Origin: an uncultured Lachnospiraceae bacterium
Lineage (GTDB): Bacteria; Bacillota; Clostridia; Lachnospirales; Lachnospiraceae
Direction: 5' to 3'
NCBI GenBank assembly: GCA_910585625.1
Contig: CAJUFQ010000020.1
Span: forward strand, 4,279-68,278
Length of the DNA stretch: 64,000 nucleotides
Below are positions 42,681-52,593 of the stretch, one piece after another. The translations under genes were made by a program, and so were the position numbers. The notes beneath the pieces are model-generated. The model was not told the origin of the DNA. It made no database searches and worked only from the letters and a program-made list of their open reading frames with translations. Numbering within the stretch: the stretch's first letter is position 1; every line of letters starts with the position of its first letter.

Positions 42681-45600
42681 ATGCCAGAAGTAATGAATAA
42701 AGAAAAGTACCAGCCAATCACCTTTGATGCAATCAAGATTGGCCTAGCATCACCTGAAAAAATCCGTGAGTGGTCCAGGGGCGAGGTCAAGAAGCCGGAG
42801 ACCATCAATTATAGGACTTTGAAGCCGGAAAAGGATGGGTTGTTCTGCGAGAAGATTTTTGGGCCCAGTAAGGACTGGGAATGCCACTGTGGCAAATATA
42901 AGAAAATACGTTACAAAGGCGTTGTCTGCGACCGCTGCGGCGTGGAAATCACGAAAGCAAGCGTGCGCAGGGAGAGAATGGGACATATTGAACTTGCAGC
43001 TCCCGTATCCCATATTTGGTATTTTAAGGGAATTCCCAGCCGTATGGGGTTAGTCCTGGACTTGTCACCCAGAACGTTGGAGAAAGTGCTGTATTTCGCA
43101 TCCTATATCGTGCTGGATAAGGGCGGCAGCGATTTACAGTACAAACAGGTACTGACCGAGGCGGAGTATCAGGAAGCCAGGGAAAAATTTGGCAGCGATT
43201 TCCGTGTGGGCATGGGCGCAGAGTCCATCAAAGAGCTGTTAGAGTCCATTGATTTAGAGAAAGATGCGGTAGAGCTGAAGACTGCTTTGAAGGACGCCAC
43301 CGGGCAGAAACGCGCCAGGATTATTAAGCGTCTGGAAGTCGTTGAGGCTTTCCGCGGGTCTGGAAACAAGCCGGAATGGATGATTATGGATGTAATTCCA
43401 GTCATCCCGCCCGATTTGCGCCCTATGGTGCAGCTGGATGGCGGGCGTTTCGCGACCTCAGACCTGAACGATTTATACCGTCGTATCATTAACCGCAATA
43501 ACCGTTTGCGCAGGCTGCTGGAGCTGGGCGCGCCGGATATTATTGTCAGGAATGAGAAGCGGATGCTGCAGGAAGCGGTAGACGCGCTGATAGACAACGG
43601 CCGCAGAGGCCGTCCGGTTACAGGGCCTGGAAACCGCGCCCTTAAGTCGCTGTCCGACATGTTAAAAGGTAAGTCGGGACGTTTTCGCCAGAACCTTCTG
43701 GGTAAACGTGTGGATTATTCCGGACGTTCTGTTATCGTGGTAGGCCCGGAGTTAAAAATTTACCAGTGCGGGCTGCCAAAGGAGATGGCAATCGAGCTGT
43801 TTAAGCCTTTCGTCATGAAGGAGCTGGTTTATAATGGCTCCGCGCACAATATCAAGAGCGCCAAGAAGATGGTAGAACGCCTGCAGACGGAAGTATGGGA
43901 CGTCTTAGAGGAAGTCATCAAAGAGCATCCCGTCATGCTGAACCGCGCCCCCACGTTGCACAGGCTGGGAATCCAGGCATTTGAGCCGATTCTTGTAGAG
44001 GGAAAGGCTATTAAGCTCCATCCGTTGGTATGTACGGCGTTCAACGCGGACTTTGACGGAGACCAGATGGCGGTACACCTTCCGCTGTCTGTGGAAGCAC
44101 AGTCTGAGTGCAGATTCTTGCTGTTATCGCCGAATAACCTGTTAAAGCCGTCTGACGGCGGGCCGGTGGCGGTTCCTTCCCAGGATATGGTGCTTGGGAT
44201 ATACTATCTGACGCAGGAGCGGCCGGGCGCATTAGGGGAGGGCAAATTCTTTAAGAGCGTGAACGAGGCGATTCTTGCCTATGAGAACGAGGCCCTGACG
44301 CTTCATTCCAGGATTACCGCGCGCGTGCAGCACAAGATGCCGGATGGGGAAATTGTCACAGGAAATGTCGAGTCTACCCTGGGACGTTTCATTTTCAATG
44401 AAATCCTGCCACAGGATTTGGGCTTTGTCGACAGGAGCAAGCCGGAAGATCTGCTGAAACTGGAAGTAGACTTCCATGTAGGCAAGAAAGGATTAAAACA
44501 GATTCTTGAGAAAGTCATCAATATCCACGGTGCGACGAAGACGGCAGAGGTGTTGGATGACATAAAGGCTATGGGTTACAAGTATTCCACCAGGGCTGCG
44601 ATGACGGTATCTATTTCTGACATGACGGTGCCGGCGAAAAAGCCGGAGCTGATTCAGAACGCGCAGGATACGGTGGATAAGATTACCAAGAACTATAAGC
44701 GTGGCCTGATTACGGAGGAAGAGAGATATAAGGAAGTCGTTGAGACCTGGAAACAGACGGACGACATTTTGACGAAGGAACTTTTGGACGGCCTGGATAA
44801 GTATAATAACATCTATATGATGGCAGATTCCGGAGCGCGTGGTTCCGATAAACAGATTAAACAGCTGGCGGGTATGCGTGGCCTGATGGCTGATACAACC
44901 GGACGTACGATTGAACTGCCGATTAAATCTAATTTCCGAGAGGGATTGGACGTACTGGAATATTTCATGTCGGCGCATGGCGCCCGCAAGGGACTTTCTG
45001 ATACCGCGTTGCGTACGGCCGACTCGGGATACTTGACAAGACGTCTTGTTGACGTATCACAGGAGCTGATTATCCGCGATATTGACTGTTGTGAAGGAAA
45101 GTCTATCCCAGGCATGTATGTGAAAGCGTTCATGGATGGCAAAGAAGAAATCGAAAGCCTGCAGGAGCGTATTACCGGGCGTTTCTCCTGTGATACTATC
45201 TGCGACGCAGAAGGGAATGTCCTGGTAAAGGCAAATCATATGATTACGCCCAAACGTGCAGCGTTGGTCATGAGCAAAGGCGTGGACGAGAAGGGCGAGC
45301 CTTTGACGAAGGTAAAGATCCGTACCGTGCTGACTTGCCGTTCCCACAATGGCATCTGTGCCAAGTGTTATGGCGCGAATATGGCGACCGGGCAGGCTGT
45401 CCAGGTTGGGGAGTCTGTGGGTATTATCGCAGCGCAGTCGATTGGAGAGCCCGGCACACAGCTTACGATGCGTACCTTCCATACCGGCGGCGTTGCCGGA
45501 AATGATATTACACAGGGTCTTCCCCGTGTGGAGGAGCTTTTTGAGGCGCGTAAGCCGAAAGGACTTGCAATCATCACGGAATTTGCAGGCGTGGCCACGA

Positions 45601-46379
45601 TTAAAGACACGAAGAAAAAGCGTGAGATCATAGTTACGAATGAGGAGACCGGGGAGATGAAAGCTTACCTAATCCCGTATGGTTCGCGGATTAAGATTAC
45701 GGACGGAGCCATCTTAGAGGCTGGGGATGAGCTGACGGAAGGTAGCGTGAACCCTCACGACATCCTTAAGATTAAGGGCGTCCGTGCGGTCCAGGATTAT
45801 ATGATACAGGAAGTGCAGCGCGTTTACCGCCTGCAGGGTGTGGAAATTAACGACAAGCATATCGAAGTGATTGTGCGCCAGATGTTAAAGAAAATCCGCA
45901 TTGAGAATAATGGGGATTCCGATTTCCTTCCAGGCACATTGGTAGACATCCTGGAATATGAGGACGCCAACGAGAGGCTGAATGAGGAAGGGAAGGAGCC
46001 TGCAGACGGCAAGCAGGTCATGCTGGGTATCACCAAAGCTTCCCTTGCTACGAATTCGTTCCTTTCCGCAGCATCGTTCCAGGAGACGACTAAGGTGCTG
46101 ACGGAAGCGGCGATTAAGGGCAAGGTAGACCCATTGATCGGGCTGAAAGAGAATGTGCTGATCGGTAAGCTGATTCCGGCCGGTACGGGCATGAAGCGTT
46201 ACCACAATATCAAGCTCTCGACGGATGTGGATACAATGGAAGACATTTATTTTGACGAAGAAGAGCAGGATTTTGACTATAAGCAAGAGGAAGAAAGCCT
46301 GGACTTGGAAGACAGCATCCAGGAAGAAACCGAATTGGAACCGGAAGCTGAGGAAGAGGCAGTATTTGCAGCAGAATAG
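42681..46379 (+). CDS. rpoC: RNA polymerase beta-prime subunit
   Basis: 1232 residues. The N-terminal zinc module (CHCGKYKK with VVCDRCG), the catalytic loop NADFDGDQMAVH near residue 455, the C-terminal Cys cluster with CRSHNGICAKCYG and the trigger-loop region GEPGTQLTMRTFHTGGVAG are present. The protein ends in an acidic tail like RpoB. An intrinsic terminator follows. Confidence 0.98.
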   Translation: MPEVMNKEKYQPITFDAIKIGLASPEKIREWSRGEVKKPETINYRTLKPEKDGLFCEKIFGPSKDWECHCGKYKKIRYKGVVCDRCGVEITKASVRRERMGHIELAAPVSHIWYFKGIPSRMGLVLDLSPRTLEKVLYFASYIVLDKGGSDLQYKQVLTEAEYQEAREKFGSDFRVGMGAESIKELLESIDLEKDAVELKTALKDATGQKRARIIKRLEVVEAFRGSGNKPEWMIMDVIPVIPPDLRPMVQLDGGRFATSDLNDLYRRIINRNNRLRRLLELGAPDIIVRNEKRMLQEAVDALIDNGRRGRPVTGPGNRALKSLSDMLKGKSGRFRQNLLGKRVDYSGRSVIVVGPELKIYQCGLPKEMAIELFKPFVMKELVYNGSAHNIKSAKKMVERLQTEVWDVLEEVIKEHPVMLNRAPTLHRLGIQAFEPILVEGKAIKLHPLVCTAFNADFDGDQMAVHLPLSVEAQSECRFLLLSPNNLLKPSDGGPVAVPSQDMVLGIYYLTQERPGALGEGKFFKSVNEAILAYENEALTLHSRITARVQHKMPDGEIVTGNVESTLGRFIFNEILPQDLGFVDRSKPEDLLKLEVDFHVGKKGLKQILEKVINIHGATKTAEVLDDIKAMGYKYSTRAAMTVSISDMTVPAKKPELIQNAQDTVDKITKNYKRGLITEEERYKEVVETWKQTDDILTKELLDGLDKYNNIYMMADSGARGSDKQIKQLAGMRGLMADTTGRTIELPIKSNFREGLDVLEYFMSAHGARKGLSDTALRTADSGYLTRRLVDVSQELIIRDIDCCEGKSIPGMYVKAFMDGKEEIESLQERITGRFSCDTICDAEGNVLVKANHMITPKRAALVMSKGVDEKGEPLTKVKIRTVLTCRSHNGICAKCYGANMATGQAVQVGESVGIIAAQSIGEPGTQLTMRTFHTGGVAGNDITQGLPRVEELFEARKPKGLAIITEFAGVATIKDTKKKREIIVTNEETGEMKAYLIPYGSRIKITDGAILEAGDELTEGSVNPHDILKIKGVRAVQDYMIQEVQRVYRLQGVEINDKHIEVIVRQMLKKIRIENNGDSDFLPGTLVDILEYEDANERLNEEGKEPADGKQVMLGITKASLATNSFLSAASFQETTKVLTEAAIKGKVDPLIGLKENVLIGKLIPAGTGMKRYHNIKLSTDVDTMEDIYFDEEEQDFDYKQEEESLDLEDSIQEETELEPEAEEEAVFAAE

Positions 46380-46381
46380 AG

Positions 46382-46437
46382 AAAACAGAAAGGGGCTTCA
46401 TGCACGGCAAAGTATGAAGCCCTTTTCTGTTTTTTAA
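46382..46437 (+). terminator. Intrinsic terminator of rpoBC
   Basis: A stem of about 17 bp (ACAGAAAGGGGCTTCAT with ATGAAGCCCTTTTCTGT, one G-U pair) is followed by TTTTTT. Confidence 0.92.
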
Positions 46438-46455
46438 AGTTTGTTGGAGGAGAAG

Positions 46456-47469
46456 ATGAAAAGAGACTACAGATTGGATGTTATAAGGGCAGTAGCGATT
46501 TTAATGATATTTACGTTTCATTTTTGCAGCGCTATCGGCAATAAGGGGGTATTTTACGGTTATGCAAATGGAGGATGGGGAAGCGTGGGTACCACCATGT
46601 TTTTTATATTGTCTGGTTTTTTGCTGGGGACGAAGTATCACGCGAACATCTCCATAAAAAATTTTTACTGGAAACGCTGGTTATCTATTTTTCCCTTATT
46701 TTATCTGACTTTTGCCGTGGCGTTTATAGTCAATGGGCTGACCACGGGGAACTGGAAATATGGAGGGGAATGGTGGCGGATGGTATTTACTTTGTTCGGC
46801 TGTGATAACTTCCTTGGATTTTATGGAATCTCTTCCTATGCGCTGGTGGGCGAGTGGTTTACGGCGGTAATTGTAATCATATATTTGGCGTATCCATTGT
46901 TAAACATTTTCTATCAGAGATATAAAAGTTTAGGAAGCGTGCTGATTTATGGGCTGTATTTCATAAATTTGGGCGTGGAATGGTTTCAGATAGTGGATGA
47001 TGCAAATCCCATTACAGGGATTGCCATGTTTTGGACAGGAATGCTGGCAGCGGGATACACGGATAAGATTAAAAACAGATTGTTTCTTATCCCAGAGGCA
47101 GGACTGGCCGTATTGGTTATATTTGTGAAACTTCCGGGAAATCCGCTCTTGTGGAAAAATATGTTGGCGTGCATGATATTTGGGATGTTATTTATCGGCG
47201 GCGAATATGTGGAAAAAGTACCCTTTGCCGCAAAAGCATTTCTTTTCATCAGCAAATATTCTTATGGGATCTATCTATGCCATCATTTTATTATAATCAG
47301 GGGGCTTGCATTGGCGCCGGATTATATGGGGAGGTTTGGCACGGCGGCAGAGTATGCGGTACTGCTTATTGTGACGGCAGCTGTGTCAGTCGCGCTGTAT
47401 CAGCTCCTGGAGCGTATCAAGGCGCTGGCGCGCCGCGCGGGCGAATCTGTGTTACTGTGTGGAAAATAG
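46456..47469 (+). CDS. Membrane-bound acyltransferase, family 3
   Basis: About 337 residues from the ATG at 46456 with GGAGG five bases upstream. RDYRLDVIRAVAILMIFTFHF is the signature N-terminus of acyltransferase-3 proteins with the catalytic His, followed by FILSGFLLG and about ten hydrophobic segments, ending YLCHHFIIIRG. Such integral membrane enzymes O-acylate cell-surface sugars. It is transcribed from between rpoC and the rpsL operon, where it is not a usual neighbour. Substrate unknown. Confidence 0.82.
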   Translation: MKRDYRLDVIRAVAILMIFTFHFCSAIGNKGVFYGYANGGWGSVGTTMFFILSGFLLGTKYHANISIKNFYWKRWLSIFPLFYLTFAVAFIVNGLTTGNWKYGGEWWRMVFTLFGCDNFLGFYGISSYALVGEWFTAVIVIIYLAYPLLNIFYQRYKSLGSVLIYGLYFINLGVEWFQIVDDANPITGIAMFWTGMLAAGYTDKIKNRLFLIPEAGLAVLVIFVKLPGNPLLWKNMLACMIFGMLFIGGEYVEKVPFAAKAFLFISKYSYGIYLCHHFIIIRGLALAPDYMGRFGTAAEYAVLLIVTAAVSVALYQLLERIKALARRAGESVLLCGK

Positions 47470-47502
47470 AAAATATTACTATTTTTCCAGATTGTTATAT
47501 GA

Positions 47503-47508
47503 TATACT
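47503..47508 (+). promoter_or_regulatory. Possible -10 element for the hemerythrin-receiver gene
   Basis: TATACT lies 57 bases before the start codon. The region 17 bases upstream (TATTTT) is a poor -35. Confidence 0.35.
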
Positions 47509-47564
47509 ATAAAGAAATTACTCACTGTATCTTAGCGGAAAATACGGCAACGGAGGAGAAAGCA

Positions 47565-48923
47565 ATGGCAAATCAATTAATTTGGCAAGATCGGTTTAAC
47601 ATAGGAGTAGACATCATTGACAATGAACATAAGAAATTATTTGGCATCCTGAACAGGATGTTTGCATATAAGACGGATGACTCGAAGAAACAATGGCTCT
47701 GCCAGGAAGGGATTAAATATTTTAAAGACCATGCAATGAAGCATTTTACGGAGGAAGAGCAGTACATGGCTTCCATCGATTACGCAGGGTTTGAGACCCA
47801 CAGGCATGTCCATGATAATTTCAGGAGGAAGACGCTTCCGGCTCTGGAAGCGGAGCTTACACAGTCGTCCTTTTCCAACGACGCAATCGATCATTTCCTG
47901 GGAGTCTGCGCCGGCTGGCTGCTTGGGCATACAGTGACGGAAGACAGGGCGATTACCGGTAAAGTTACCAGTAAATGGGTGGATCTCCTGCCGGAGGATC
48001 AGCAGTCTGCCATGAGGAATATGATCATCCAGCTTTTGGCCGATATGTTCCAGCTGAAAGCGCGTGTCGTCAGTGATTGCTACGGGGGAGAGAAATTTGG
48101 CAACGGCGTATATTACCGTCTGGTCTATGGATCCGATAAAGGCGAGAGATGGGAAACAATTCTGGGATTTGAGGAGAAACTGCTGTTAAGCACAATCGGC
48201 GGGATGATGAATATCGAGTCTGAGGAAGTCAGCGTCATGCTGATAAACATTGCAAGATATATGGCGCAGCAGTTTGTGCAGAGGATTAAAGAGTGGTTTC
48301 CGTCTTCCGAGAGCTATGAGATGAAGGAGGAAAGGCTGCTCAGCTATGAGCAGTTCAAAAAAAATTTTGCCCGTGAGCGTCCGCAGTCGAGCTTCCTGTT
48401 CGATACGGGGAAGGGATACTTTGCGTATTGCGTGATTGCCCCGCATCTGCTGGGAAATACGCAGATTGTTGGGGATGGGACTGTCATCAAGGCAGAAAAT
48501 GCCATGTCAGAAATCAAGAATTACCTTAAGGAGAATGAGGCCAGCCACAGGAAGAAGATACTTATCGTGGATGACTCGGAAGTTATACGTAAGGCAATGA
48601 AAGATTTACTGGGCAGGGATTATGCGGTGACGTTGGCTAAATCCGGCATATCTGCAATCAGGATCATGTCGGCGGAAAAGCCGGATCTTATCCTGCTGGA
48701 CTATGAGATGCCAATCTGCAACGGCTGCCAGATGCTGGAAATGATCCGCTCAGAGGACGACCTGGCAGACATTCCGGTGTTCTTCCTGACCGGAAACGTG
48801 GCGCGTGAGACGGTGCAGAAAGTGATTTCCTTAAAGCCTGCCGGCTACCTGGTAAAATCCTTAAAGCCTGCAGAAATCAAAAAAAGTATTGATGATTATA
48901 TGAAAAAAAGAGCGGAGGCGTAA
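47565..48923 (+). CDS. Hemerythrin / CheX-like / response-regulator receiver fusion protein
   Basis: 452 residues from the ATG at 47565 (GGAGGAG upstream); a longer frame into the acyltransferase gene is not credible. Residues 1-130 are a hemerythrin domain with all diiron ligands in order: H22, H60, E64, H79, H83, H122, D127. Residues ~150-300 resemble the CheX/chemotaxis phosphatase fold (EEKLLLSTIGGMMNIESEEVSVMLINIARY). Residues ~325-450 are a receiver with acidic pair VDDSE, phosphoacceptor in LILLDYEMP and Lys in YLVKSLKP. It probably couples oxygen or redox state to a phosphorelay, perhaps chemotaxis. No DNA-binding domain is present. Confidence 0.82.
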   Translation: MANQLIWQDRFNIGVDIIDNEHKKLFGILNRMFAYKTDDSKKQWLCQEGIKYFKDHAMKHFTEEEQYMASIDYAGFETHRHVHDNFRRKTLPALEAELTQSSFSNDAIDHFLGVCAGWLLGHTVTEDRAITGKVTSKWVDLLPEDQQSAMRNMIIQLLADMFQLKARVVSDCYGGEKFGNGVYYRLVYGSDKGERWETILGFEEKLLLSTIGGMMNIESEEVSVMLINIARYMAQQFVQRIKEWFPSSESYEMKEERLLSYEQFKKNFARERPQSSFLFDTGKGYFAYCVIAPHLLGNTQIVGDGTVIKAENAMSEIKNYLKENEASHRKKILIVDDSEVIRKAMKDLLGRDYAVTLAKSGISAIRIMSAEKPDLILLDYEMPICNGCQMLEMIRSEDDLADIPVFFLTGNVARETVQKVISLKPAGYLVKSLKPAEIKKSIDDYMKKRAEA

Positions 48924-48966
48924 AAAAATTGCAGGATGGGCATTCAGCCCTTTCCTGCAATTTTTC
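48924..48966 (+). terminator. Intrinsic terminator after the hemerythrin-receiver gene
   Basis: AAAAATTGCAGGA pairs with TCCTGCAATTTTT around a 16-base loop. The flanking A and T runs make it potentially bidirectional. Confidence 0.85.
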
Positions 48967-49049
48967 TGCATGTCCATGCATATTTTGTGAAAAGAAAACG
49001 CCTGGTCGTGCATACATTTGTGAAAAGCGGGAAAAATTGTAAAAAGTCC

Positions 49050-49078
49050 TTGACATGATGTTTTTAACCTTATATAAT
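49050..49078 (+). promoter_or_regulatory. Sigma-A promoter of the rpsL operon
   Basis: Perfect TTGACA (49050-49055) and TATAAT (49073-49078) with a 17-base spacer, about 50 bases before the rpsL start. Confidence 0.92.
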
Positions 49079-49128
49079 GATTTAGCGTGCATGAAAAGGC
49101 ACATATATTTTTATAGGAGGTGAAAAGA

Positions 49129-49551
49129 ATGCCAACATTTAACCAGTTAGTAAGAAAAGGAAGGCAGACATCTGAGAAGAAATCTACAGCACCGGCTTTA
49201 CAGAAGGGATATAACTCCTTGAAGAAACGCCCGACGGACAATGCTTCTCCACAGAAGAGAGGTGTCTGTACTGCAGTTAAGACTGCGACTCCTAAGAAAC
49301 CTAACTCAGCTCTCCGTAAAATCGCCAGAGTACGTCTTTCCAACGGAATCGAAGTGACAAGCTACATTCCGGGAGAAGGCCACAATCTGCAGGAGCATAG
49401 CGTTGTTCTTATCCGCGGCGGAAGAGTAAAAGACTTACCAGGTACCAGATACCATATCATTCGTGGAACTTTAGATACCGCAGGCGTTGCAAACAGACGT
49501 CAGGCACGTTCCAAATATGGTGCTAAGAGGCCGAAAGACGCTAAAAAATAA
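49129..49551 (+). CDS. rpsL: 30S ribosomal protein S12
   Basis: 140 residues from the ATG at 49129 after AGGAGGTG. PTFNQLVRKGRQ and TPKKPNSALRKIARVRLSNG are conserved S12 sequence; the Lys residues associated with streptomycin sensitivity are retained in KKPNSALRK. The end RQARSKYGAKRPK is standard. It begins the str operon rpsL-rpsG-fusA-tuf. Confidence 0.97.
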   Translation: MPTFNQLVRKGRQTSEKKSTAPALQKGYNSLKKRPTDNASPQKRGVCTAVKTATPKKPNSALRKIARVRLSNGIEVTSYIPGEGHNLQEHSVVLIRGGRVKDLPGTRYHIIRGTLDTAGVANRRQARSKYGAKRPKDAKK

Positions 49552-49833
49552 TGGTTAGCGCACCAATAGTATCACAGTAAGTGTGGATTCTTGTTGGGCG
49601 GACAGCCCCAAGGCATCCTGACTACTATGGGTTGAGTGTTGGAAAGCGCGCAGGCGCACATTCTTTTTATAGATAAATTTCCGCACGAATACACAGATAG
49701 TTAATTGGAGGCACGGCCTGCACAGAAGCGGAGGGCGTGTATCCCGGCTGCATAGAAGATGCGGCTGACACATGTGAGTACCGTTGAATTAATCGAATGC
49801 AAGAAAATCAGAATGATTAAGGAGGGAAGCAAC
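49552..49833 (+). promoter_or_regulatory. 282-base rpsL-rpsG spacer, possible S7 regulatory region
   Basis: No gene is seen. The stretch holds small hairpins, for example GCTGCAT-AGAAG-ATGCGGC near 49748-49766. In E. coli the equivalent str-operon spacer binds S7 for translational feedback. Whether that applies here is inference. Confidence 0.3.
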
Positions 49834-50304
49834 GTGCCACGTAAAGGACATACTCAGAAAAGAGACGTATTAGCAGATCCGTTGTATAATAACAAAGTGG
49901 TTACCAAACTTATCAACAACATCATGTTAGATGGTAAGAAGGGCGTAGCTCAGAAAATTGTATACGGAGCATTTGACAGAGTTGCACAGAAAACGGATAA
50001 GCCTGCAATCGAAGTATTCGAAGAGGCTATGAATAACGTAATGCCGGTCTTGGAAGTTAAGGCAAGGCGTATCGGCGGTGCGACATATCAGGTGCCGATA
50101 GAGGTAAGGCCTGACAGACGCCAGGCGTTGGCTCTCCGCTGGCTGACTCTCTACTCCCGCAAGAGAGGCGAGAAGACAATGGAAGAGAGGCTGGCGAACG
50201 AGATTATGGACGCAGCGAACAACACAGGCGCATCTGTAAAGAAGAAAGAAGATATGCACAAGATGGCAGAGGCAAACAAAGCGTTTGCGCACTATAGGTT
50301 CTAA
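49834..50304 (+). CDS. rpsG: 30S ribosomal protein S7
   Basis: 156 residues, the family length, from a GTG start with AAGGAGGG upstream; longer frames to 49759 are rejected. PRKGHTQKRDVLADPLY and GGATYQVPIEVRPDRRQALALRWL are standard S7 sequence. It nucleates the head of the small subunit. Confidence 0.96.
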   Translation: MPRKGHTQKRDVLADPLYNNKVVTKLINNIMLDGKKGVAQKIVYGAFDRVAQKTDKPAIEVFEEAMNNVMPVLEVKARRIGGATYQVPIEVRPDRRQALALRWLTLYSRKRGEKTMEERLANEIMDAANNTGASVKKKEDMHKMAEANKAFAHYRF

Positions 50305-50371
50305 GAACTCTCATAGTGTAAACAAATTGCAGACACTTGTTTCTGTTACATGAATTTAGGAGGAAAAAACC

Positions 50372-52486
50372 TTGGCTGGAAGAGAATATCCATTAGAGAG
50401 AACCAGGAATATCGGTATTATGGCGCATATCGATGCCGGCAAGACGACATTGACCGAGCGTATCCTTTATTATACCGGTGTTAATTATAAGATTGGTGAT
50501 ACTCATGAGGGTACTGCGACCATGGACTGGATGGAGCAGGAACAGGAAAGGGGTATCACAATTACTTCAGCCGCTACAACCTGCCATTGGACTGAGCAGG
50601 AGAACTGCAAGCCCAAGGATGGGGCTTTGGAACATCGTATCAATATTATTGATACTCCGGGACACGTTGACTTTACCGTAGAGGTTGAGCGTTCACTGCG
50701 TGTGCTGGACGGCGCAGTCGGTGTTTTCTGTGCAAAGGGCGGCGTAGAGCCACAGTCCGAGAATGTATGGCGTCAGGCTGATACCTATAACGTACCGAGA
50801 ATGGCATTTATCAATAAGATGGACATTCTGGGAGCTGATTTCTACGGAGCCGTAGAGCAGATTAAGACACGTTTAGGGAAAAATGCAATCATCCTCCAGT
50901 TGCCGATTGGCAAGGAAGATGATTTTAAAGGGATTATTGATTTGTTTGAGATGAAAGCCTATATCTACAATGACGATAAGGGCGAGGACATTTCCATTGG
51001 CGATATCCCGGATGATATGAAAGATGATGCAGAACTGTACCGTTCTGAATTAGTAGAGAAAATCTGCGAGTTAGATGACGAGCTGATGATGGAGTACCTG
51101 GATGACAAGGTGCCTTCCGTGGAAGCGATGAAAGCAGCCCTGAGGAAAGGCACATGCGAATGCGCTGCAATCCCGGTATGCTGCGGATCTGCTTACCGCA
51201 ATAAGGGCGTCCAGAAGCTCCTGGATGCAATCTTGGATTATATGCCGGCTCCTACCGATATCCCTGCTATCAAGGGGGTTGATATGGAAGGAAATGAAGT
51301 TGAGAGGCATTCTTCTGATGAAGAGCCATTCTCTGCGCTGGCATTCAAAATCATGACTGACCCCTTTGTCGGCAAGCTTGCATTCTTCCGTGTGTATTCC
51401 GGTACGATGAATTCTGGTTCTTATGTGCTGAATGCAACGAAAGGCAAGAAGGAGCGTGTAGGGCGTATCCTGCAGATGCATGCGAATAAGAGGGCAGAGC
51501 TTGACAAAGTTTACTCTGGAGACATCGCTGCAGCAGTTGGTTTTAAGTTCACAACTACAGGAGATACCATCTGTGCTGACCAGCATCCGGTAATCCTGGA
51601 GTCCATGGAATTCCCAGAGCCGGTTATCGAGCTTGCAATCGAGCCAAAGACGAAAGCAGGACAGGGTAAGATGGGCGAGGCACTTGCAAAACTTGCAGAA
51701 GAAGACCCGACATTCCGCGCACATACCAATACCGAGACAGGACAGACCATCATTGCCGGTATGGGTGAGCTGCATCTGGAAATTATCGTGGATCGTCTGC
51801 TCCGTGAATTTAAGGTAGAGGCAAACGTAGGGGCGCCTCAGGTTGCTTACAAGGAGACGTTTACCAAGCCAATCGACCAGGAATACAAATATGCAAAACA
51901 GTCTGGTGGACGTGGACAGTATGGACACTGTAAAGTCCGGTTTGAGCCGATGGATGCCAATGGCGAAGAGCTGTTCAAGTTCGATTCCGAGGTTGTCGGC
52001 GGTGCGATTCCTAAGGAATACATCCCCGCTGTCGGCGAAGGTATCGAGGAAGCTACGAAGGCCGGTATCCTTGCAGGATTCCCGGTTGTAGGCGTACACG
52101 CTACCGTATACGATGGTTCTTACCATGAGGTTGACTCTTCTGAGATGGCATTCCATATTGCCGGTTCCATGGCATTCAAGGAAGCTATGAAGAAAGCAAC
52201 GCCGGTGCTGTTAGAGCCAATCATGAAAGTGGAAGTAACCATGCCGGAAGAATATATGGGAGATGTTATCGGCGATATCAATTCCCGCCGTGGCCGTATT
52301 GAAGGAATGGATGATTTGGGCGGCGGCAAGATTGTACGTGCATTCGTACCGCTTGCAGAAATGTTCGGATATTCTACAGACCTTCGTTCCAGAACCCAGG
52401 GACGCGGCAATTATTCCATGTTCTTTGAGAAATATGAACAGGTACCAAAGTCCGTCCAGGAAAAAGTTATTTCTGCGAAAGAATAG
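50372..52486 (+). CDS. fusA: Elongation factor G
   Basis: 704 residues from a TTG start with AGGAGGAAAA upstream. RNIGIMAHIDAGKTTLTERIL is the P-loop, RGITITSAAT the switch I region, IIDTPGHVDFTVEVERSLR G3, and INKMDILGADF G4. Domains II to V continue to the end (GRGNYSMFFEKYEQVP). It catalyses translocation on the ribosome. Confidence 0.98.
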   Translation: MAGREYPLERTRNIGIMAHIDAGKTTLTERILYYTGVNYKIGDTHEGTATMDWMEQEQERGITITSAATTCHWTEQENCKPKDGALEHRINIIDTPGHVDFTVEVERSLRVLDGAVGVFCAKGGVEPQSENVWRQADTYNVPRMAFINKMDILGADFYGAVEQIKTRLGKNAIILQLPIGKEDDFKGIIDLFEMKAYIYNDDKGEDISIGDIPDDMKDDAELYRSELVEKICELDDELMMEYLDDKVPSVEAMKAALRKGTCECAAIPVCCGSAYRNKGVQKLLDAILDYMPAPTDIPAIKGVDMEGNEVERHSSDEEPFSALAFKIMTDPFVGKLAFFRVYSGTMNSGSYVLNATKGKKERVGRILQMHANKRAELDKVYSGDIAAAVGFKFTTTGDTICADQHPVILESMEFPEPVIELAIEPKTKAGQGKMGEALAKLAEEDPTFRAHTNTETGQTIIAGMGELHLEIIVDRLLREFKVEANVGAPQVAYKETFTKPIDQEYKYAKQSGGRGQYGHCKVRFEPMDANGEELFKFDSEVVGGAIPKEYIPAVGEGIEEATKAGILAGFPVVGVHATVYDGSYHEVDSSEMAFHIAGSMAFKEAMKKATPVLLEPIMKVEVTMPEEYMGDVIGDINSRRGRIEGMDDLGGGKIVRAFVPLAEMFGYSTDLRSRTQGRGNYSMFFEKYEQVPKSVQEKVISAKE

Positions 52487-52497
52487 GAAGAAAAGAC

Positions 52498-52526
52498 TTG
52501 AAAATCCTATAATTATCTAATATAAT
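52498..52526 (+). promoter_or_regulatory. Sigma-A promoter of tuf
   Basis: TTGAAA (52498-52503) and TATAAT (52521-52526) with a 17-base spacer, 67 bases before the tuf start. It allows tuf to be expressed above the rest of the str operon. Confidence 0.82.
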
Positions 52527-52593
52527 CATAAATAGCTGATTTAAAATGTGAGATAGCCCAAAGAGGGCAGAAAATGAAGGAGGACGTTATAAA

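Noticed and set aside
42305..42808. Long minus-strand frame across the rpoB-rpoC junction
   Set aside because: It is antisense to two intact conserved genes and its Ser-rich translation is typical of a shadow frame.
47151..47564. Long N-terminal extension of the hemerythrin-receiver frame
   Set aside because: It overlaps the acyltransferase gene in another frame, and a strong ribosome binding site precedes the ATG at 47565.
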